Both the position numbers and the translations under genes were made by a program. The notes below the pieces were generated by a model. It was given only the letters and a program-made list of their open reading frames with translations, did not search any database and was not told where the DNA came from. From NCBI GenBank assembly GCA_947525975.1, contig CANNVE010000008.1, positions 45,056 through 109,055 of the forward strand: a stretch of DNA of 64,000 bases, read 5' to 3'. How positions within the stretch are numbered: the first letter of the stretch is position 1; every line of letters starts with the position of its first letter. Positions 1-8,345 of the stretch are shown here, in pieces. The DNA is from an uncultured Muribaculaceae bacterium. GTDB lineage: Bacteria; Bacteroidota; Bacteroidia; Bacteroidales; Muribaculaceae.

Positions 1-1482
1 AGCCGTGCCCAGTGTGCGCTTCCACTTGAACAGGAGCGACGAAAAGAAGAATCCCTTTTTGATGTAAGCGTCGACGTAAGGGTGCACATACATTTTCACG
101 CCTTCGAGCCCCATGCCCACAGTGACGTATTTAAGCTTTTCGAAGAGTGTGTCGGTGAATAGCAGCGATGGCTGCACCTCGCCCTTGCCGAAGCATGAGG
201 GGCAAGTCTCTGTGGTGGTGATGTCGAGAGCCGGACGCACGCGCTGGCGAGTGATCTGCATCAGGCCGAATTTGCTCAGGGGCAATATGTTGTGTCGGGC
301 GCGGTCATTTGCCATCACTTCGCGCATGTGCTCATAGAGCTGCTGCCTGTGCTCAGGCTTGTTCATGTCGATGAAGTCGATGACGATGATGCCGCCCATG
401 TCGCGCAGCCTAAGCTGCCGCGCGATCTCGTCGGCGGCCCGCAGGTTGACTTCAAGGGCGTTGCTCTCCTGGTCGGGAGCGGCTTTTGATCTGTTGCCTG
501 AGTTGACGTCGATCACATGCAGGGCCTCGGTGCTCTCGATGATCAGGTAGGCGCCTGACTTGAACGATACGGTCTTGCCGAAAGAGGCTTTGATCTGCTT
601 GGTGATATTGAAGTGGTCAAAGACGGGGATGTCATCTTTGTAAAGCTTCACGATGTCGGCCCTCTCGGGGGCAATGAGCGACACGTACTTCAATATCTGT
701 GAGTGGATTTCAGGGTCGTTGACGTGTATGCTCTCGAATGACGGGCTGAATACGTCGCGCAGCATGCCCACGATGCGGCTTTCTTCTTCGAATATCAGGG
801 CCGGGGCCTGCGATGCGCGTGCTTTTTCTATGGTCTCTTCCCAGCAAGAGCGCAGGGTCAGCATTTCGCTGTTAAGGTCGGCTGCTCCTTTGCCTTCGGC
901 CGATGTGCGCACGATCACGCCGAAATTCTTGGGCTTGATCGAGGCTATGAGCTGGCGCAGGCGCACCTTCTCCTCTGTGCTTTTGATCTTCTGCGATATA
1001 GAGATCTTGTCAGAGAAGGGTATCAGCACCATGTATCGGCCTGTGAATGATATTTCGGTGGTGAGTCGCGGGCCCTTTGACGAAATTGGCTCCTTGACTA
1101 TCTGCACCAGCAATTGCTGCCCCGGCTGTATGACGTCGCTTATGGCGCCGTGCTTGTCGATGTCGGGCAGAAATTTCATCTTCGAGAGTGGAGTGATGGC
1201 GGCAGTGCGTTCGCCATCGAGGAGCTGGCCCAGAAACGCCTTGTACGAAGCGAATCGCGGGCCGAGGTTGAGGTAGTGAAGAAAAGCGTCCTTGTCATAG
1301 CCGACGTTGACAAACGCGGCGTTGAGCCCGGGCATCAGTTTTTTCACCTTAGCCAGGTAGATGTCTCCGACAGCGTATGCGATGTTGCGCGCCTCCTTCT
1401 GCAAGGAGACGAGCCTGGTGTCTTCGGTCAATGCTATTGACACCTCGTTTGGCTGCACGTCGACGATTAGTTCGCTTTTCAT
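1..1482 (-). CDS. rng: Ribonuclease G/E family protein (3' end cut by window)
   Basis: Endoribonuclease of the RNase E/G family, acting on rRNA precursors and mRNA in the cytoplasm. The ATG at 1482 opens MKSELIVDVQPNEVSIAL, followed by an S1-like region (AVGDIYLAKVKKLMPGLNAAFV). The catalytic core carries the two acidic motifs IDVNSGN and IVIDFIDM that coordinate the metal, and the zinc-link motif TCPSC lies near the C-terminal end. 494 codons are present and the frame is still open at base 1, so probably only the last 20-40 residues are missing. It lies downstream of the HU and 29-residue genes on the same strand, separated by a terminator-like hairpin, so it may have its own promoter. Length without an RNase E-like degradosome scaffold favours RNase G. 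Confidence 0.93.
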   Translation of the reverse strand, partial: MKSELIVDVQPNEVSIALTEDTRLVSLQKEARNIAYAVGDIYLAKVKKLMPGLNAAFVNVGYDKDAFLHYLNLGPRFASYKAFLGQLLDGERTAAITPLSKMKFLPDIDKHGAISDVIQPGQQLLVQIVKEPISSKGPRLTTEISFTGRYMVLIPFSDKISISQKIKSTEEKVRLRQLIASIKPKNFGVIVRTSAEGKGAADLNSEMLTLRSCWEETIEKARASQAPALIFEEESRIVGMLRDVFSPSFESIHVNDPEIHSQILKYVSLIAPERADIVKLYKDDIPVFDHFNITKQIKASFGKTVSFKSGAYLIIESTEALHVIDVNSGNRSKAAPDQESNALEVNLRAADEIARQLRLRDMGGIIVIDFIDMNKPEHRQQLYEHMREVMANDRARHNILPLSKFGLMQITRQRVRPALDITTTETCPSCFGKGEVQPSLLFTDTLFEKLKYVTVGMGLEGVKMYVHPYVDAYIKKGFFFSSLLFKWKRTLGTA

Positions 1483-1510
1483 TTAATGGTCAGTTGGTGT
1501 TGTTTAAAAC

Positions 1511-1569
1511 AAAAAAAGAACAGACTATGCCCGTAAAGCTGAAATTAAGCCCCCGGAAGCAGTCTGTTC
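1511..1569 (-). terminator. Intrinsic terminator between the 29-residue gene and rng
   Basis: Inverted repeat GAACAGACT (1518-1526) / AGTCTGTTC (1561-1569). Read on the minus strand the second arm runs into seven T residues (1511-1517 complement). The loop is long (34 nt) and may fold further. It would separate the upstream pair of genes from rng. Confidence 0.6.
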
Positions 1570-1637
1570 GATGATTTCTTTCGCTTGTCGAGATTGAATC
1601 AGACGGAGCAATCGTGACCGGCATAGCCGGCCCCGGC

Positions 1638-1727
1638 TTACTTCTTCTTGTGACGATTCTTTCTCAGGCGCTTCTTGCGCTTGTGCGTAGCCATCTTGTG
1701 GCCTTTTCTTTTCTTTCCGCTTGGCAT
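1638..1727 (-). CDS. 29-residue very basic conserved protein
   Basis: A tiny gene encoding MPSGKKRKGHKM then ATHKRKKRLRKNRHKKK, almost all Lys, Arg and His. I recall near-identical short proteins at the same place (beside HU and RNase G) in other Bacteroidales; this is from memory, not a search. The composition is that of a ribosome-associated or nucleic-acid-binding peptide, comparable to small ribosomal proteins such as bTHX or bL36, but I cannot name the family. It follows the HU gene on the same strand and is closed by a terminator. The clean start, purely basic reading and conserved setting argue against a chance frame. Confidence 0.75.
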   Translation of the reverse strand: MPSGKKRKGHKMATHKRKKRLRKNRHKKK

Positions 1728-1799
1728 TGTTTGCTTGAGTTAAGTAAGGGTTAGACGATATGTTGTTTATTATGATTCTCTCTTGGCTTGTGTCGACAA

Positions 1800-2072
1800 T
1801 CAGCGCACTTCGTCCATAAACACCTTTGCGGGCTTGAATGACGGGATTTTGTGCTCCGGGATGACGATAGATGTGTTTTTTGAGATGTTGCGCGCGGTCT
1901 TTTCCTTGCGGGTCTTCACGATGAAGCTTCCGAAACCGCGTAGGTATACATTCTCATCATTGGCGAGCGAGTCCTTTACGATGGCCATGAATTTCTCCAC
2001 GGTCACGAGGACGCTTGCCCGATCTATGCCGGTGGAGCGGGAAATCTCGCTGACGATGTCGGCTTTTGTCAT
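1800..2072 (-). CDS. HU/IHF-family DNA-binding protein
   Basis: Nucleoid protein that dimerises and bends DNA. 90 residues is the normal length. The N-terminal helical body (MTKADIVSEISRSTGIDR) is followed by the signature LRGFGSFIVKTRKEKTARN and the beta-arm with its proline, NTSIVIPEHKIPSFKPAK, which intercalates into DNA. It is first in a minus-strand group with the 29-residue gene. An A/T-rich stretch with an imperfect -7 box (TATTTG near 2160) lies upstream. HU and IHF subunits cannot be told apart here with certainty. Confidence 0.95.
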   Translation of the reverse strand: MTKADIVSEISRSTGIDRASVLVTVEKFMAIVKDSLANDENVYLRGFGSFIVKTRKEKTARNISKNTSIVIPEHKIPSFKPAKVFMDEVR

Positions 2073-2282
2073 GATATATAATTCGTTTAGAGTTATAGTT
2101 CGTTGTCATGGAAAATGGCATAGGCGGCTCCGGGGGAAGCCTAATTTCCATTTTCGACTGCAAATATCGTAATTATTTTTCAAACAAAACAATAATTCGG
2201 CCAAAAATCTTGTTTTTGACGTGCTTTTTTTGTTTTTCGCCCCCGTTGCGGGCCGTTTTTGGGCTTTCCGCAGGGGCGGATG

Positions 2283-4682
2283 CTATCTGATGGTGATTTT
2301 GGCGGCTGATGCTCCCTGGCGCAGCACATAGATGCCCGGAGATAGGGCCGAGGTCATCTCCGCGGCGGTCATTTGTCCAAGGCGGCGCCCGGAAATGTCG
2401 TATACCTCGCATGGCATATCCCTGTCGATGTCGTCAGTGATATCGGTGACCGAAAGGGGCGAATCGGCCAATATCGACTTTATTTCGACGCTTGTGCCCG
2501 CAGGCATGGTGATGTCGAGGGTCTCGGTGTGGTAAGTCTGCGTCGAGGATGATTGCCCGTCGGTCACTTTCACTTCCCATCCGCTGACGTATTTGCCGTC
2601 GGTGTCTGATGTTGACTTCACGGTGAGCTTGCGTCCGGGGAAATATTTCCCGTCGAATTGCCCTGAACGCAGGGCGATGCCGTTGATTTCTATCGTGCGT
2701 TCGCGTCCGGCGCCTTTGTCGACGGTGAGCAGGGCAGGGCGGTTAAGCCTGAAAAAAGACTGTATGTGGTCATAGAAGAATCCCCAGCGGTTAGCGGCCC
2801 AGGTCTTGGCCCACTGCACTTCTTGGGCATGGTTGGGCCAGTCGGGGTTGATCAGTGCCCTGTGATGCGCGTATTCATCCTTGATTTCATCGTATCGCTT
2901 GTCGATTCGCTCCGTGATTTTCTCTGGCCTGAGGAAATCTCCGAGATATATGGCCGAGCGGTCTATAAGCATGTCTTTGAATTCGTCGGTGTCAAGAAGG
3001 CGGCGGAACAGGCGCGTGTGGTCAGGCTGGTTTGCCCAGGAATTTAGATTGTTGTCATATCCGGCAGTGGTGATCCAGTTGAGGGTGGGGTATTTGTATC
3101 GGCCGCCGAATAGGCCAAGGCCGAAATCCGTGTCCTTCGCCACCCAGCGCCATCGGCCGCCGTCGGCCTGCGGGCGCCACATCACCATGTTGTTTCCGGG
3201 GAAATCCTTGTTGTCGAAAAATAGGTTCATGATCATGTAGTTGCAGTATTCGCCCACATCCATGCGGCTTTCAAATTCGGAGAATGTATGGCCCTTGGCC
3301 GCATAGAAATCCTTGAAGTCATTGAAACTGTCGATGTCGCCCTCTTTGAGTTCCCACCAATTCTCTATCATGTCGATGTCCTCAAGCCCGTCGTGGTAGC
3401 TGTATATGTTGTCTTCGTTGCTGCGCGGGCGCAGGTTGAGCAGGCCTTTGTATGTGCCGTTGATGTATATGATGGCCGGCTGCGAGGGCTGCCAGTCGAG
3501 GTCGGCATTCATGCCCATGCATTGCTGTATAATGGCGTCGCGCATATAGAGGTAATCGAAATCGTTGCCCGAATTGCGCAGCTCGAATGACTTGAACTCG
3601 TCTATGCCCGGAGTCTGCTCGCTGAAGAATTCATAGGCGAATCGCTTGGTTCCGAATCGCTTGTTGGCGTATACGGCAAGAGATTTAAGAGCGTTGACGG
3701 CTCGTGTGGCCCCTCCCTTCACCCTCGTCTCGCATAGCTGGTTGATGCTGCTCTCGGCGTCCTCGCCAACGAAATATTCAATATTGATGGGGCGCCGCCA
3801 ATCATATTCGAAATTGGGTTTGTCGGGGGTGTATGAGCCTTTGACGAGGATTCCTTCTTTCTCTCCGTAGAAATAGTCGTCTTCGGCCACGATTGACACC
3901 AGCGGCAATGTCAGCGCGCGCGGATGGAAGATGTAGGAATGCGTGGTGGAGCGCGGCGAGAGGTATCCTTGGCAAAATGCCTTGGCCCGCACCACCGTGG
4001 TCTTGTCGATGGCGATGGGCCCTTGATAAATAGCGCTTTGCTCCGAGGGTTCGTCTCCATTGAGCGTGTACCTGATCACAGCGTCGGCGGGAGCGTCTGA
4101 CGGAAGGCCCAGCTCGAGGCTGAAAGCTTTGTCGGCCACTCGGCCTTTCTCGCTGAAAGCCGGCTCGCCGAGTATCTCTTTGCAAACGATGCCGCAGTTG
4201 GCCCGGGCAGGCGTAGGCTCGGCCTGGTAGCCCCATGAGTCGGCTCCGTCGGTGACGCGGCCATATGCTATGTTGGGGGCCGGCTGCTTTTTCAGATTTT
4301 CGAGTTTGTCGGCCAAAGCTCCGCTATGAAACAGGTATACAGCGCCGCCCTTGCCCGAGTCGAGCCTGAAATTGGAGTGGAGCCCGGTTTTAGCCTTGTC
4401 GCAGTATATGACTATGTGCTCGCCGGGAGCCACTGCGGTCCGGGGCAGTGCATAGGCTTTGGCGGGGTTGTTGGCGATGGCTATGGCGTATTCCTCGAGA
4501 TTCGCGGTCTGGGGTCCGGAATTGTATAGTTCTACCCATGAGTCGGGAAATTCGTTGAGGTCGTCAATGATGCAATCGATGTTTGACTGCATGATTTCGT
4601 TGATGATGAGCTGGGCGTGGGCTGAATGGCAGCAGCATGCTAAGGCAATGGGGAGAAGAATCTTGAGTATAGGTTTTTTCAT
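2283..4682 (-). CDS. Secreted CotH-kinase-like protein with lamin-tail, chitobiase-type and T9SS-like C-terminal domains
   Basis: A 799-residue exported protein. I chose the ATG at 4682 (MKKPILKILLPIALACC) because it begins a signal peptide ending SAHAQ; an ATG 21 bases upstream is possible. Domains in order: lamin-tail-like beta domain (INEIMQSN, SWVELYN), a chitobiase/FN3-like module (RYTLNGDEPSEQSAIY), and a CotH domain with SNEDNIYSYH and KDTDFGLGLFGG, the latter resembling the metal-binding DFG-like motif of CotH protein kinases. The last ~45 residues (VYDISGRRLGQ, LSPGIYVLR) resemble a type IX secretion sorting domain, which agrees with sprA in this window. In spores CotH phosphorylates coat proteins; the substrate here is unknown. 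It stands alone with its own promoter. Confidence 0.85.
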   Translation of the reverse strand: MKKPILKILLPIALACCCHSAHAQLIINEIMQSNIDCIIDDLNEFPDSWVELYNSGPQTANLEEYAIAIANNPAKAYALPRTAVAPGEHIVIYCDKAKTGLHSNFRLDSGKGGAVYLFHSGALADKLENLKKQPAPNIAYGRVTDGADSWGYQAEPTPARANCGIVCKEILGEPAFSEKGRVADKAFSLELGLPSDAPADAVIRYTLNGDEPSEQSAIYQGPIAIDKTTVVRAKAFCQGYLSPRSTTHSYIFHPRALTLPLVSIVAEDDYFYGEKEGILVKGSYTPDKPNFEYDWRRPINIEYFVGEDAESSINQLCETRVKGGATRAVNALKSLAVYANKRFGTKRFAYEFFSEQTPGIDEFKSFELRNSGNDFDYLYMRDAIIQQCMGMNADLDWQPSQPAIIYINGTYKGLLNLRPRSNEDNIYSYHDGLEDIDMIENWWELKEGDIDSFNDFKDFYAAKGHTFSEFESRMDVGEYCNYMIMNLFFDNKDFPGNNMVMWRPQADGGRWRWVAKDTDFGLGLFGGRYKYPTLNWITTAGYDNNLNSWANQPDHTRLFRRLLDTDEFKDMLIDRSAIYLGDFLRPEKITERIDKRYDEIKDEYAHHRALINPDWPNHAQEVQWAKTWAANRWGFFYDHIQSFFRLNRPALLTVDKGAGRERTIEINGIALRSGQFDGKYFPGRKLTVKSTSDTDGKYVSGWEVKVTDGQSSSTQTYHTETLDITMPAGTSVEIKSILADSPLSVTDITDDIDRDMPCEVYDISGRRLGQMTAAEMTSALSPGIYVLRQGASAAKITIR

Positions 4683-4721
4683 GGTGTTGGATGTGAGGGG
4701 CACATAGGGTCTTTATGGGCG

Positions 4722-4729
4722 CAAAAATA
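4722..4729 (-). promoter_or_regulatory. Promoter -7 box for the CotH-like gene
   Basis: Minus-strand TATTTTTG matches the Bacteroidetes TAnnTTTG box, about 40 bp upstream of the chosen ATG at 4682. Confidence 0.55.
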
Positions 4730-4792
4730 ATGAATATTTCGCTAACTGACAACCCCCCGAGCCGCAAAATGCCGTGTGATGAGTCTTTTGCC

Positions 4793-4962
4793 GTCAAAAA
4801 AAGCGGAGGCGCGCTCTGGTGGGGGTGCGCGTCTCCGCTTTCGGTTAATTAAACGGACCAATACATCTGTGCTTGAGGGATGCGTCGCTTTCATACGCAA
4901 TCCGCCTGTCAGAGAGGCTTCGCGATTTCAATCGCCCCTTTTCGCGGTGGTCAAATATGTGT
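4793..4962 (-). ncRNA. Candidate structured small RNA of ~170 nt
   Basis: Bounded upstream by a good -7 box (4969-4976, minus strand) and downstream by a strong intrinsic terminator: arms 4801-4814 and 4827-4840, 13 of 14 bases paired, followed on the minus strand by a seven-T run. Between them three short hairpins follow one another: GCGAT-tgaa-ATCGC, GCCT-ctctgac-AGGC and TGCGT-N9-ACGCA. The next gene on this strand (ATG 4682) has its own promoter after the terminator, so the transcript looks independent. I do not recognise it as 6S, SRP RNA, tmRNA or a known riboswitch. A 50-codon frame starting MKATHPSS runs through the terminator and is probably accidental. Confidence 0.6.
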
Positions 4963-4968
4963 GTTTTT

Positions 4969-4976
4969 CAAAGATA
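4969..4976 (-). promoter_or_regulatory. Promoter -7 box of the candidate small RNA
   Basis: Minus-strand TATCTTTG matches TAnnTTTG. Transcription would start near 4962, directly upstream of the hairpin series. Confidence 0.55.
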
Positions 4977-5149
4977 GTACCATGCTTTGTCGTTTGATAT
5001 TACAACGTCATTGCCAGCCTCAAAGTTTTTGATTCCAGTCTATTTAAATATATTTCACAATCATTACAATTGTGAATGACGAAGGCCCATTGCAAAAAAA
5101 AAGTTACAAAACAATACACGTTTTTTAGCACAGATTAAGAAAAAAGCAG

Positions 5150-5157
5150 TAAATTTG
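5150..5157 (+). promoter_or_regulatory. Promoter -7 box of the riboswitch operon
   Basis: TAAATTTG matches TAnnTTTG exactly and lies just upstream of the first conserved part of the cobalamin riboswitch. Confidence 0.7.
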
Positions 5158-5162
5158 TGCCG

Positions 5163-5345
5163 AGTTTCGGTTCGCTTAATCGCGATCAAAAGGGAATCCG
5201 GTGAGAATCCGGGACAGACCCGCTACTGTAAATCCTTGTCATGCAATGGCATCACGCCACTGTCGGGTTGAAATCCGATGGGAAGGCGCCGTTGATAAGG
5301 GGGATAAGTCAGGAGACCTGCCGAGGCGAATGTCAATATTTCAAC
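5163..5345 (+). promoter_or_regulatory. Cobalamin (B12) riboswitch
   Basis: Contains the class hallmarks in order: AAAAGGGAATCCGGTGA, then GAATCCGGGACAGACCCGC and CTACTGTAAATCC, variable stems, and the B12 box AAGTCAGGAGACCTGCCG at about 5306-5323. Ligand binding normally lowers expression of the downstream genes. From the aptamer to the first ATG (5346-5565) there is a further 220-nt leader with no gene, which presumably holds the expression platform; I saw no clear poly-T terminator in it, so translational control is likely. Confidence 0.95.
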
Positions 5346-5565
5346 AGTCTCGTGGATTAGATTTTGAAGTGAATGGAAAAAGGTTGCAATTTCAAAGTGC
5401 GCCGTGCGGGCCTTTGCGGTAGTCGTCTGCCGGGCTTCGCGGCAGTGGCTGCGGCGTGGCGCCGGAGCCGGGTTTCAGATGTCGATGCTAATAAGGGCCG
5501 CTCTGTATGGGGCGGCATCAATTGTTTGGAAAACAATAATGTAGTATAAACGATAAGTAAAAGTT

Positions 5566-7080
5566 ATGTTTACAATCTTTCATGGATTTCATCTGGTGGA
5601 GGAATACCATCAGTGGAAAAAGCAGCACCGGAGCAACAAGAATCCCTTCGGTGTGAAGGCTCTCAAACTATTCTTCGCTATCGTGATCCCACTGTTTCTC
5701 TGGATTGCTCCGTCGGCCCTCTACGGCCTGCCCGGGCTCACTCCCGTAGAGCACAGGGTGCTGGCAATATTCGCTTTCGCGGCTCTGATGTGGCTGTTCG
5801 ACGCAGTGCCGGCCTGGACCACTTCGCTCGTGGTGGTGGTGCTCCTGCTCTTCTGCACATCAAACAGCGCCCTCTGGTTTTTCCAGACCGGGGCTGATGG
5901 CGAAAAGATGGCCAATCTGGTGAACAACACTGATTTGCTCCACTGCTTCGCCGACCCCACAATCATGCTCTTCATCGGCGGCTTCATCATAGCCATCGCC
6001 GCCACAAAGTCGGGCCTCGACGTGAAGCTGGCCAAGGTGATGCTCATGCCTTTCGGCACAAAGTCAGAGAATGTGCTGCTCGGCTTCATCCTCGTCACTG
6101 CGATATTCTCGATGTTTATCAGCAACACGGCAACAGCCGCAATGATGCTTACCTTCCTCTCGCCCGTGCTCAGCGCCCTCCCGGCCGACGGCAAGGGCAA
6201 GATCGGCCTTGCGCTCGCCATCCCCGTGGGCGCCAACATCGGCGGCATGGGCACTCCCATCGGCACCCCGCCTAACGCCATCGCGCTTAAATTCCTCAAC
6301 GACCCCAACGGCATGGACCTTGGCATAGGTTTCGGCCAGTGGATGATGGTGATGGTGCCCCTGACCCTTGTGCTCCTTTTCATAGCCTGGGTGGTGCTCA
6401 AGCGCCTTTTCCCCTTCAAGCAGAAGCAGATACAGCTGCAGATCGAGTCGACCCACGAATCGTCGTGGAAAGATAAGGTGGTGTATGTGACTTTCGCCAT
6501 CACCATCCTGCTCTGGCTCACCGACTCGGTGACCGGCGTCAACGCCAATGTGGTGGCCATGCTCCCCGTGGGCGTGCTCTGCATGGCCGGCGTGATCACC
6601 AAGCGCGACCTCGAGCAGCTGTCATGGAGCATCCTCTGGATGATCGCCGGCGCCTTCGCCGTGGGCGTGGCCATGAAGCAGTCGGGTCTCGCCGCACACC
6701 TGATCGAGGCTGTGCCTTTCGATTCATGGTCGCCTCTTGTTGTCATCATCGGCTCGGGTCTGCTTTGCTACCTTATGGCCAACTTCATCAGCCACACCGC
6801 CACTGCCGCTCTCTTCGTGCCTATCCTGGCCATCGCCGGCAGCTCTATGGCCGATCAGCTCGCTCCCTTCGGAGGCGTATCAACTCTTCTTATCGGCGTG
6901 GCCATCTGCTCATCGGTGGCAATGGTGCTCCCGATTTCTACTCCGCCGAACGCCCTTGCCGACGCCACCGGATTCATACAGCAGAAATACATGGTCAAGA
7001 CGGGCCTCATCATGGGCTTCGTGGGCCTGCTGCTGGGCTATCTCGTGCTGATTTTCTGCGGAGTTTACGGTATATTCTAA
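5566..7080 (+). CDS. SLC13/DASS-family sodium:anion symporter
   Basis: Inner-membrane secondary transporter of the divalent anion:sodium symporter family, which carries dicarboxylates, citrate, sulfate or related anions. 504 residues with roughly 11-12 hydrophobic segments. The two inverted halves each show the family signature: SNTATAAMM at 186-190 followed by GGMGTPIGTPPNAIA, and SHTATAALF at 409-413 followed by PISTPPNALADA. The second SNT motif reads S-H-T, with His410 in place of the usual Asn that contacts a substrate carboxylate, so the substrate may not be a symmetrical dicarboxylate. It is first in a two-gene operon under the B12 riboswitch. Speculatively it could export succinate when B12 is short and methylmalonyl-CoA mutase is idle, or import a methyl-cycle precursor for the next gene. 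Confidence 0.9.
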   Translation: MFTIFHGFHLVEEYHQWKKQHRSNKNPFGVKALKLFFAIVIPLFLWIAPSALYGLPGLTPVEHRVLAIFAFAALMWLFDAVPAWTTSLVVVVLLLFCTSNSALWFFQTGADGEKMANLVNNTDLLHCFADPTIMLFIGGFIIAIAATKSGLDVKLAKVMLMPFGTKSENVLLGFILVTAIFSMFISNTATAAMMLTFLSPVLSALPADGKGKIGLALAIPVGANIGGMGTPIGTPPNAIALKFLNDPNGMDLGIGFGQWMMVMVPLTLVLLFIAWVVLKRLFPFKQKQIQLQIESTHESSWKDKVVYVTFAITILLWLTDSVTGVNANVVAMLPVGVLCMAGVITKRDLEQLSWSILWMIAGAFAVGVAMKQSGLAAHLIEAVPFDSWSPLVVIIGSGLLCYLMANFISHTATAALFVPILAIAGSSMADQLAPFGGVSTLLIGVAICSSVAMVLPISTPPNALADATGFIQQKYMVKTGLIMGFVGLLLGYLVLIFCGVYGIF

Positions 7081-7093
7081 TACAGGTGTGATT

Positions 7094-8179
7094 ATGACAG
7101 TAGAGACTGTGGGCAGCTTTCTGCCCGACGAACAGCTGCTGGCCGGCCGTGAAGACTTCAAGCATGGCCATATCAGCAAAGACCGCCTGACTGAGATCGA
7201 GGACGCATCTGTGCGCGACATCGTAGAGCGTCAGCTTTCATGCGGGCTTAAGTACATCACTTCCGGTGAGCTCCGCCTCAAGCATTGGGCCAAGGACTTT
7301 TGGTTCGGGCTCGACGGCATATCGTGCGAGCGCATCGACACGGGCTATGTCTATCAGCCCGTGGAGGCGGGCACCGACCTGATGCGCATCGGAGGCCGCA
7401 TTGCCTTCAATCCCGAGCATCCGTTCTTCGCCGACTTCAAGTTTCTGCATGAAACGGTCGGCGGCCGCGCCGTGTGCAGGCAGACCCTGCCGTCGCCGGC
7501 CAACCTGCTGCTTGAGGTCTACGCTCTCTCCGGCGGACAGCCCGAAAAGATCTATCCGGCTCCGGATTCGCTCATTTCTGACATAGCCGAGGCCTACAGG
7601 GCCACTGCCATGAAACTCTATGAAATGGGCTGCCTATCTCTGCAGTATGACGACACGGCTCTTGGGCTTATGTGCGACGACATATACACCAAGCGCCTGC
7701 TGCAGGGCGGAGTTGACCTCATCAGGCTTCACGGCCAGATCATCGAGGTGATCAACGCTTCGCTCGCAGGTCTGCCCGCCGATATGGAGAAGTCGATCTA
7801 TATCTCCGGGGGTGACAAGATCGTGCCTGAATGGGAATACATCAACTATCCCGACAACATAATGCCGAGGGCCTTGTCTACGCTTGACGTCGACAAATTC
7901 TTCCTGCCTTTTGAAAATGGAGAGGAGTATCCGCTGGAGGTGCTTCGTCACATACCTCAAGGCAAGAAGCTCGTGCTTGGCCTGATTGACGCCCACTCGC
8001 CCTTCGGTGACAGCCATGTGGCTATTGAGGCCACGCTGGCCAAGGCAGAGCGGTTTGTCGACGCCGCCAACCTTGCCATCAGTCCGCGCACCGGCTTCAA
8101 GCTCAGCAGCTACTCTACGCGAGGCCTCATCTACGAAGACCAGTGGCGCAAGATCGCCGAGCTTCAATCCATAGGCTGA
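7094..8179 (+). CDS. MetE C-terminal-domain-like (UROD/MetE superfamily) protein lacking zinc ligands
   Basis: 361 residues, the size of the stand-alone catalytic half of cobalamin-independent methionine synthase (YxjG/core-MetE type). Family landmarks are present: TVGSFLPDEQLL at the start, SGELRLKHWAKDFWFGLDG, LYEMGCLSLQYDDTALG, and near the end ISPRTGF. The zinc-binding segment normally reading H-I-C-R-G-N here reads YISGGD (Tyr236, Ser238), and the last zinc Cys, normally in SPQCGF, is Thr333. The Glu ligand region is also altered (FFLPFENGEE). The gene follows the transporter by 13 bases and shares the B12 riboswitch, so it is expected to be made when B12 is scarce. I chose the ATG at 7094 over a GTG at 7088. 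Ordinary zinc-dependent homocysteine methylation looks unlikely; the function is unknown. Confidence 0.8.
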   Translation: MTVETVGSFLPDEQLLAGREDFKHGHISKDRLTEIEDASVRDIVERQLSCGLKYITSGELRLKHWAKDFWFGLDGISCERIDTGYVYQPVEAGTDLMRIGGRIAFNPEHPFFADFKFLHETVGGRAVCRQTLPSPANLLLEVYALSGGQPEKIYPAPDSLISDIAEAYRATAMKLYEMGCLSLQYDDTALGLMCDDIYTKRLLQGGVDLIRLHGQIIEVINASLAGLPADMEKSIYISGGDKIVPEWEYINYPDNIMPRALSTLDVDKFFLPFENGEEYPLEVLRHIPQGKKLVLGLIDAHSPFGDSHVAIEATLAKAERFVDAANLAISPRTGFKLSSYSTRGLIYEDQWRKIAELQSIG

Positions 8180-8197
8180 TACACGTCCTGTCAGCAT

Positions 8198-8257
8198 AAA
8201 CCGCTATCGCTCCGCCAATCCATAATCTTTTCTGCCTGGAGCGATAGCGGTTTTTTT
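8198..8257 (+). terminator. Intrinsic terminator of the riboswitch operon
   Basis: Perfect 16-bp stem, arms 8198-8213 (AAACCGCTATCGCTCC) and 8238-8253, ending in seven T residues. It closes the transporter/MetE-like operon. Confidence 0.92.
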
Positions 8258-8324
8258 ATGTCTTGGCCGCGCCTAATTTGCGCGCTATCTATTGTGAGTT
8301 CGGCGGATAAGCCGTATATTTGCA

Positions 8325-8332
8325 AATAAATT
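8325..8332 (+). promoter_or_regulatory. Promoter -7 box for the BNR_4/DUF2264 gene
   Basis: TATATTTG matches TAnnTTTG, 14 bp before the ATG at 8346, implying a very short leader. Confidence 0.6.
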
Positions 8333-8345
8333 ACATAATATATCC

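Noticed and set aside
5721..6749. 342-codon open frame antisense to the DASS transporter
   Set aside because: Its reading is low-complexity Ser/Thr/Met, with no family resemblance; the sense strand has clear transporter motifs. It is a GC-skew shadow.
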